From contig JAIUCV010001288.1 in NCBI GenBank assembly GCA_026724425.1, forward strand, positions 61,409 to 125,408: a stretch of 64,000 nucleotides of DNA, read 5' to 3'. The notes under the pieces were generated by a model. The model did not search any database, was not told the DNA's origin, and saw only the letters and a program-made list of their open reading frames with translations. Of the stretch, positions 57,650 through 64,000 are shown piece after piece (the first letter of the stretch is position 1; the number at the start of each line of letters is the position of its first letter). Made by a program: the position numbers and the translations under genes. The DNA comes from Erythrophleum ivorense. Its lineage: Eukaryota > Streptophyta > Magnoliopsida > Fabales > Fabaceae.

Positions 57650-57768
57650 GGGTGCGATCATACCAGCACTAATTCACCGGATCCCATCAGAACTCCGCAG
57701 TTAAGCGTGCTTGGGCGAGAGTAGTACTAGGATGGGTGACCTCCCGGGAAGTCCTCGTGTTGCACCCC
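57650..57768 (+). rRNA. 5S ribosomal RNA, gene 119 (T25 allele)
   Basis: Spacer S3, T25, no A, T18. Starts the S4/T25 alternation that runs to gene 125. Confidence 0.96.
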
Positions 57769-58134
57769 TTTTTTTTTTTTTTTTTTCGTTTTAAATCCGA
57801 AAATTCTGGAAGGCGTATCTGTAAGACCGTGTGGACGTACACCGCCCACAGCCCCTTCTCGCGAAGCCCCAAGAGTGCTTTAGGTGTCTAAACATCGTTT
57901 GTGCCCAAAATAACGACGTTTAGACGCTTTTCCGGGCCATTTTCTACTACGGACTCCGAATCAAAGAATACAAAGCGGTATGCTACGTGTTCTTAGGATG
58001 CATCCATCATTCCTCTCTTAGAAAGCCTACCCAACAGTCCGGACCAGGCCTAAGCATCAAGTGGGGCCCACACCGAATGAACATCCAAGATCCTTTTGGG
58101 AAAGGATATATGCGATTGCGCGTTATATACAAAC

Positions 58135-58253
58135 GGGTGCGATCATACCAGCACTAATGCACCGGATCCCATCAGAACTCCGCAGTTAAGCGTGCTTGGG
58201 CGAGAGTAGTACTAGGATGGGTGACCTCCCGGGAAGTCCTCGTGTTGCACCCC
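58135..58253 (+). rRNA. 5S ribosomal RNA, gene 120
   Basis: Spacer S4, G25, A + T20. Confidence 0.98.
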
Positions 58254-58622
58254 ATTTTTTTTTTTTTTTTTTTTCGTTTTAAATCCGAAAATTCTGGAAG
58301 GCGTATCTGTAAGACCGTGTGGACGTACACCGCCCACAGCCCCTTCTCGCGAAGCCCCAAGAGTGCTTTAGGTGTCTAAACATCGTTTGTGCCCAAAATA
58401 ACGACGTTTAGACGCTTTTCCGGGCCATTTTCTACTACGGACTCCGAATCAAAGAATACAAAGCGGTATGCTACGTGTTCTTAGGATGCATCCATCATTC
58501 CTCTCTTAGAAAGCCTACCCAACAGTCCGGACCGGGCCTAAGCATCAAGTGGGGCCCACGCCGAATGAGCGTCCAAGATCCTTTTGGGAAAGGATATATG
58601 CGATTGCGCGTTATATACAAAC

Positions 58623-58741
58623 GGGTGCGATCATACCAGCACTAATTCACCGGATCCCATCAGAACTCCGCAGTTAAGCGTGCTTGGGCGAGAGTAGTAC
58701 TAGGATGGGTGACCTCCCGGGAAGTCCTCGTGTTGCACCCC
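58623..58741 (+). rRNA. 5S ribosomal RNA, gene 121 (T25 allele)
   Basis: Spacer S3, T25, no A, T18. Confidence 0.96.
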
Positions 58742-59107
58742 TTTTTTTTTTTTTTTTTTCGTTTTAAATCCGAAAATTCTGGAAGGCGTATCTGTAAGAC
58801 CGTGTGGACGTACACCGCCCACAGCCCCTTCTCGCGAAGCCCCAAGAGTGCTTTAGGTGTCTAAACATCGTTTGTGCCCAAAATAACGACGTTTAGACGC
58901 TTTTCCGGGCCATTTTCTACTACGGACTCCGAATCAAAGAATACAAAGCGGTATGCTACGTGTTCTTAGGATGCATCCATCATTCCTCTCTTAGAAAGCC
59001 TACCCAACAGTCCGGACCAGGCCTAAGCATCAAGTGGGGCCCACACCGAATGAACATCCAAGATCCTTTTGGGAAAGGATATATGCGATTGCGCGTTATA
59101 TACAAAC

Positions 59108-59226
59108 GGGTGCGATCATACCAGCACTAATGCACCGGATCCCATCAGAACTCCGCAGTTAAGCGTGCTTGGGCGAGAGTAGTACTAGGATGGGTGACCT
59201 CCCGGGAAGTCCTCGTGTTGCACCCC
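59108..59226 (+). rRNA. 5S ribosomal RNA, gene 122
   Basis: Spacer S4, G25, A + T17. Confidence 0.98.
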
Positions 59227-59592
59227 ATTTTTTTTTTTTTTTTTCGTTTTAAATCCGAAAATTCTGGAAGGCGTATCTGTAAGACCGTGTGGACGTACAC
59301 CGCCCACAGCCCCTTCTCGCGAAGCCCCAAGAGTGCTTTAGGTGTCTAAACATCGTTTGTGCCCAAAATAACGACGTTTAGACGCTTTTCCGGGCCATTT
59401 TCTACTACGGACTCCGAATCAAAGAATACAAAGCGGTATGCTACGTGTTCTTAGGATGCATCCATCATTCCTCTCTTAGAAAGCCTACCCAACAGTCCGG
59501 ACCGGGCCTAAGCATCAAGTGGGGCCCACGCCGAATGAGCGTCCAAGATCCTTTTGGGAAAGGATATATGCGATTGCGCGTTATATACAAAC

Positions 59593-59711
59593 GGGTGCGA
59601 TCATACCAGCACTAATTCACCGGATCCCATCAGAACTCCGCAGTTAAGCGTGCTTGGGCGAGAGTAGTACTAGGATGGGTGACCTCCCGGGAAGTCCTCG
59701 TGTTGCACCCC
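59593..59711 (+). rRNA. 5S ribosomal RNA, gene 123 (T25 allele)
   Basis: Spacer S3, T25, no A, T18. Confidence 0.96.
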
Positions 59712-60077
59712 TTTTTTTTTTTTTTTTTTCGTTTTAAATCCGAAAATTCTGGAAGGCGTATCTGTAAGACCGTGTGGACGTACACCGCCCACAGCCCCTT
59801 CTCGCGAAGCCCCAAGAGTGCTTTAGGTGTCTAAACATCGTTTGTGCCCAAAATAACGACGTTTAGACGCTTTTCCGGGCCATTTTCTACTACGGACTCC
59901 GAATCAAAGAATACAAAGCGGTATGCTACGTGTTCTTAGGATGCATCCATCATTCCTCTCTTAGAAAGCCTACCCAACAGTCCGGACCAGGCCTAAGCAT
60001 CAAGTGGGGCCCACACCGAATGAACATCCAAGATCCTTTTGGGAAAGGATATATGCGATTGCGCGTTATATACAAAC

Positions 60078-60196
60078 GGGTGCGATCATACCAGCACTAA
60101 TGCACCGGATCCCATCAGAACTCCGCAGTTAAGCGTGCTTGGGCGAGAGTAGTACTAGGATGGGTGACCTCCCGGGAAGTCCTCGTGTTGCACCCC
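60078..60196 (+). rRNA. 5S ribosomal RNA, gene 124
   Basis: Spacer S4, G25, A + T18. Confidence 0.98.
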
Positions 60197-60562
60197 ATTT
60201 TTTTTTTTTTTTTTTCGTTTTAAATCCGAAAATTCTGGAAGGCGTATCTGTAAGACCGTGTGGACGTACACCGCCCACAGCCCCTTCTCGCGAAGCCCCA
60301 AGAGTGCTTTAGGTGTCTAAACATCGTTTGTGCCCAAAATAACGACGTTTAGACGCTTTTCCGGGCCATTTTCTACTACGGACTCCGAATCAAAGAATAC
60401 AAAGCGGTATGCTACGTGTTCTTAGGATGCATCCATCATTCCTCTCTTAGAAAGCCTACCCAACAGTCCGGACCGGGCCTAAGCATCAAGTGGGGCCCAC
60501 GCCGAATGAGCGTCCAAGATCCTTTTGGAAAGGATATATGCGATTGCGCGTTATATACAAAC

Positions 60563-60681
60563 GGGTGCGATCATACCAGCACTAATTCACCGGATCCCAT
60601 CAGAACTCCGCAGTTAAGCGTGCTTGGGCGAGAGTAGTACTAGGATGGGTGACCTCCCGGGAAGTCCTCGTGTTGCACCCC
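60563..60681 (+). rRNA. 5S ribosomal RNA, gene 125 (T25 allele)
   Basis: Spacer S3 with one G missing at about 60528 (CCTTTTGGAAAGG), which shortens the loop of the inverted repeat beside the TATA-like element. T25, no A, T18. Confidence 0.96.
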
Positions 60682-61047
60682 TTTTTTTTTTTTTTTTTTC
60701 GTTTTAAATCCGAAAATTCTGGAAGGCGTATCTGTAAGACCGTGTGGACGTACACCGCCCACAGCCCCTTCTCGCGAAGCCCCAAGAGTGCTTTAGGTGT
60801 CTAAACATCGTTTGTGCCCAAAATAACGACGTTTAGACGCTTTTCCGGGCCATTTTCTACTACGGACTCCGAATCAAAGAATACAAAGCGGTATGCTACG
60901 TGTTCTTAGGATGCATCCATCATTCCTCTCTTAGAAAGCCTACCCAACAGTCCGGACCGGGCCTAAGCATCAAGTGGGGCCCACGCCGAATGAGCGTCCA
61001 AGATCCTTTTGGGAAAGGATATATGCGATTGCGCGTTATATACAAAC

Positions 61048-61166
61048 GGGTGCGATCATACCAGCACTAATGCACCGGATCCCATCAGAACTCCGCAGTT
61101 AAGCGTGCTTGGGCGAGAGTAGTACTAGGATGGGTGACCTCCCGGGAAGTCCTCGTGTTGCACCCC
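61048..61166 (+). rRNA. 5S ribosomal RNA, gene 126
   Basis: Spacer S3, G25, A + T19. Confidence 0.98.
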
Positions 61167-61534
61167 ATTTTTTTTTTTTTTTTTTTCGTTTTAAATCCGA
61201 AAATTCTGGAAGGCGTATCTGTAAGACCGTGTGGACGTACACCGCCCACAGCCCCTTCTCGCGAAGCCCCAAGAGTGCTTTAGGTGTCTAAACATCGTTT
61301 GTGCCCAAAATAACGACGTTTAGATGCTTTTTCGGGCCATTTTCTACAACGGACTCCGAATCAAAGAATACAAAGCGGTATGCTACGTGTTCTTAGGATG
61401 CATCCATCATTCCTCTCTTAGAAAGCCTACCCAACAGTCCGGACCGGGCCTAAGCATCAAGTGGGGCCCACGCCGAATGAGCGTCCAAGATCCTTTTGGG
61501 AAAGGATATATGCGATTGCGCGTTATATACAAAC

Positions 61535-61653
61535 GGGTGCGATCATACCAGCACTAATGCACCGGATCCCATCAGAACTCCGCAGTTAAGCGTGCTTGGG
61601 CGAGAGTAGTACTAGGATGGGTGACCTCCCGGGAAGTCCTCGTGTTGCACCCC
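61535..61653 (+). rRNA. 5S ribosomal RNA, gene 127
   Basis: Spacer S2 with a private C-to-T at 61332 (TTTTTCGGGCC). G25, A + T18. Confidence 0.98.
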
Positions 61654-62023
61654 ATTTTTTTTTTTTTTTTTTCGTTTTAAATCCGAAAATTCTGGAAGGC
61701 GTATCTGTAAGACCGTGTGGACGTACACCGCCCACAGCCCCTTCTCGCGAAGCCCCAAGAGTGCTTTAGGTGTCTAAACATCGTTTGTGCCCAAAATAAC
61801 GACGTTTAGACGCTTTTCCGGGCCATTTTCTACTACGGACTCCGAATCAAAGAATACAAAGCGGTATGCTACGTGTTCTTAGGATGCATCCATTCATTAT
61901 CCTCTCTTAGAAAGCCTACCCAACAGTCCGGACCAGGCCTAAGCATCAAGTGGGGCCCACACCGAATGAACATCCAAGATCCTTTTGGGAAAGGATATAT
62001 GCGATTGCGCGTTATATACAAAC

Positions 62024-62142
62024 GGGTGCGATCATACCAGCACTAATGCACCGGATCCCATCAGAACTCCGCAGTTAAGCGTGCTTGGGCGAGAGTAGTA
62101 CTAGGATGGGTGACCTCCCGGGAAGTCCTCGTGTTGCACCCC
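62024..62142 (+). rRNA. 5S ribosomal RNA, gene 128
   Basis: Spacer S4 with a 3-base gain near 61892-61900 (CATCCATTCATTATCC), unique in the window. G25, A + T20. Confidence 0.97.
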
Positions 62143-62511
62143 ATTTTTTTTTTTTTTTTTTTTCGTTTTAAATCCGAAAATTCTGGAAGGCGTATCTGTA
62201 AGACCGTGTGGACGTACACCGCCCACAGCCCCTTCTCGCGAAGCCCCAAGAGTGCTTTAGGTGTCTAAACATCGTTTGTGCCCAAAATAACGACGTTTAG
62301 ACGCTTTTCCGGGCCATTTTCTACTACGGACTCCGAATCAAAGAATACAAAGCGGTATGCTACGTGTTCTTAGGATGCATCCATCATTCCTCTCTTAGAA
62401 AGCCTACCCAACAGTCCGGACCGGGCCTAAGCATCAAGTGGGGCCCACGCCGAATGAGCGTCCAAGATCCTTTTGGGAAAGGATATATGCGATTGCGCGT
62501 TATATACAAAC

Positions 62512-62630
62512 GGGTGCGATCATACCAGCACTAATTCACCGGATCCCATCAGAACTCCGCAGTTAAGCGTGCTTGGGCGAGAGTAGTACTAGGATGGGTG
62601 ACCTCCCGGGAAGTCCTCGTGTTGCACCCC
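62512..62630 (+). rRNA. 5S ribosomal RNA, gene 129 (T25 allele)
   Basis: Spacer S3, T25, no A, T19. Confidence 0.96.
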
Positions 62631-62998
62631 TTTTTTTTTTTTTTTTTTTCGTTTTAAATCCGAAAATTCTGGAAGGCGTATCTGTAAGACCGTGTGGACG
62701 TACACCGCCCACAGCCCCTTCTCGCGAAGCCCCAAGAGTGCTTTAGGTGTCTAAACATCGTTTGTGCCCAAAATAACGACGTTTAGACGCTTTTCCGGGC
62801 CATTTTCTACTACGGACTCCGAATCAAAGAATACAAAGCGGGTATGCTACGTGTTCTTAGGATGCATCCATCATTCCTCTCTTAGAAAGCCTACCCAACA
62901 GTCCGGACCAGGCCTAAGCATCAAGTGGGGCCCACACCGAATGAACATCCAAGATCCTTTTGGGAAAGGATATATGCGATTGCGCGTTATATACAAAC

Positions 62999-63117
62999 GG
63001 GTGCGATCATACCAGCACTAATGCACCGGATCCCATCAGAACTCCGCAGTTAAGCGTGCTTGGGCGAGAGTAGTACTAGGATGGGTGACCTCCCGGGAAG
63101 TCCTCGTGTTGCACCCC
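62999..63117 (+). rRNA. 5S ribosomal RNA, gene 130
   Basis: Spacer S4 with one extra G near 62840-62842 (AAGCGGGTATGC). G25, A + T19. Confidence 0.97.
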
Positions 63118-63485
63118 ATTTTTTTTTTTTTTTTTTTCGTTTTAAATCCGAAAATTCTGGAAGGCGTATCTGTAAGACCGTGTGGACGTACACCGCCCAC
63201 AGCCCCTTCTCGCGAAGCCCCAAGAGTGCTTTAGGTGTCTAAACATCGTTTGTGCCCAAAATAACGACGTTTAGATGCTTTTCCGGGCCATTTTCTACAA
63301 CGGACTCCGAATCAAAGAATACAAAGCGGTATGCTACGTGTTCTTAGGATGCATCCATCATTCCTCTCTTAGAAAGCCTACCCAACAGTCCGGACCGGGC
63401 CTAAGCATCAAGTGGGGCCCACGCCGAATGAGCGTCCAAGATCCTTTTGGGAAAGGATATATGCGATTGCGCGTTATATACAAAC

Positions 63486-63604
63486 GGGTGCGATCATACC
63501 AGCACTAATGCACCGGATCCCATCAGAACTCCGCAGTTAAGCGTGCTTGGGCGAGAGTAGTACTAGGATGGGTGACCTCCCGGGAAGTCCTCGTGTTGCA
63601 CCCC
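63486..63604 (+). rRNA. 5S ribosomal RNA, gene 131
   Basis: Spacer S2, G25, A + T18. Last complete gene in the window. Confidence 0.98.
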
Positions 63605-63971
63605 ATTTTTTTTTTTTTTTTTTCGTTTTAAATCCGAAAATTCTGGAAGGCGTATCTGTAAGACCGTGTGGACGTACACCGCCCACAGCCCCTTCTCGCG
63701 AAGCCCCAAGAGTGCTTTAGGTGTCTAAACATCGTTTGTGCCCAAAATAACGACGTTTAGATGCTTTTCCGGGCCATTTTCTACAACGGACTCCGAATCA
63801 AAGAATACAAAGCGGTATGCTACGTGTTCTTAGGATGCATCCATCATTCCTCTCTTAGAAAGCCTACCCAACAGTCCGGACCGGGCCTAAGCATCAAGTG
63901 GGGCCCACGCCGAATGAGCGTCCAAGATCCTTTTGGGAAAGGATATATGCGATTGCGCGTTATATACAAAC

Positions 63972-64000
63972 GGGTGCGATCATACCAGCACTAATGCACC
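63972..64000 (+). rRNA. 5S ribosomal RNA, gene 132 (cut by the window edge)
   Basis: The first 29 bases of the gene (GGGTGCGATCATACC to GCACC) are present, with spacer S2 and G25. The internal promoter and terminator lie outside the window. Confidence 0.95.

Larger units (their letters stand above)
1..64000 (+). repeat. Tandem 5S rDNA array, about 486 bp unit, 131 full units plus edges
   Basis: Every unit has the same order: about 367 bp non-transcribed spacer, 119 bp 5S gene, optional single A, T run of 16-21. All copies face the same way, with no inversion and no foreign insertion. Gene starts are 477-490 bases apart, most often 486 or 487. Spacer class counts (by upstream spacer) are S1 21, S2 47, S3 43 and S4 21. 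Tandem, spacer-separated 5S arrays unlinked from 35S rDNA are the usual arrangement in flowering plants. Both window edges fall inside units, so the true array is longer than 64 kb. Confidence 0.99.

Noticed and set aside
1..64000. CRISPR-like array of regular repeats
   Set aside because: The period is 486 bp and the whole unit is conserved. There are no short repeats with unique spacers and no cas genes.
1..64000. Cassandra-type elements (retrotransposons carrying a 5S-like promoter)
   Set aside because: No long terminal repeats, primer-binding site or polypurine tract occur around the genes, and the units are strictly tandem.
1..64000. Bacterial, organellar or viral origin
   Set aside because: The gene has the nuclear plant 5S sequence and Pol III signals. 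There is no 16S, 23S or tRNA linkage and no viral gene.

Overview
The whole window is one uninterrupted head-to-tail array of nuclear 5S ribosomal RNA genes from a flowering plant. There are 131 complete gene copies and a 132nd cut by the right edge, all on the + strand, one every 486-487 bases. The 119-base gene has the plant 5S sequence (GGGTGCGATCATACC at the start, BamHI-type GGATCC at gene positions 30-35, ending TTGCACCCC). It carries the Pol III internal control region, a TATA-like element at -28, C at -1 and a long T run just downstream. The gene sequence suits a eudicot. I do not recognise the spacer, so I name no genus. There are no protein-coding genes, transposons, CRISPR arrays or other RNA genes. 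The open frames that recur are by-products of a repeated DNA sequence.

Notation used below. Gene positions are numbered 1-119. Spacer class is read in the spacer UPSTREAM of each gene: S1 = TTTATATGC with CTACAAC (21 units); S2 = TTTAGATGC with CTACAAC (47); S3 = TTTAGACGC with CTACTAC (43); S4 = S3 plus GGACCAGG and CACACCGAATGAACATCC (21). Gene allele is G25 (common) or T25 (37 copies). The 3' junction is 'A' (gene, one A, T run) or 'no A' (gene directly into T run). T18 means 18 Ts. Distance to the next gene equals 467 + T-run length (+1 if the A is present) in almost every unit, so outside two short patches the only length variation is in the T run.

Layout. Genes 1-11 (to about 5.3 kb) hold a 5-unit higher-order repeat, genes 2-6 and 7-11. 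Genes 12-20 are mainly S4/T25 alternations. Genes 20-30 (9.7-14.3 kb) form a patch full of one-base indels. Genes 29-36 are a 4-unit repeat, genes 39-52 a 7-unit repeat, genes 60-73 another 7-unit repeat and genes 71-85 three 5-unit blocks. Genes 88-97 (42.6-47 kb, last stray indel near 48.8 kb) are a second indel patch and contain the one clearly broken gene (88). Genes 94-106 repeat genes 47-59 at a distance of about 22.85 kb. Genes 108-118 are 4-unit blocks and genes 119-125 are S4/T25 dimers. The array runs off both ends of the window.

How it works: each unit is an independent Pol III transcription unit making 5S rRNA for the large ribosomal subunit. The scientific interest lies in the array's evolution (nested duplications, mosaic units, deamination-type variants) and in possible consensus errors in the two indel patches. 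I found no new biological system.
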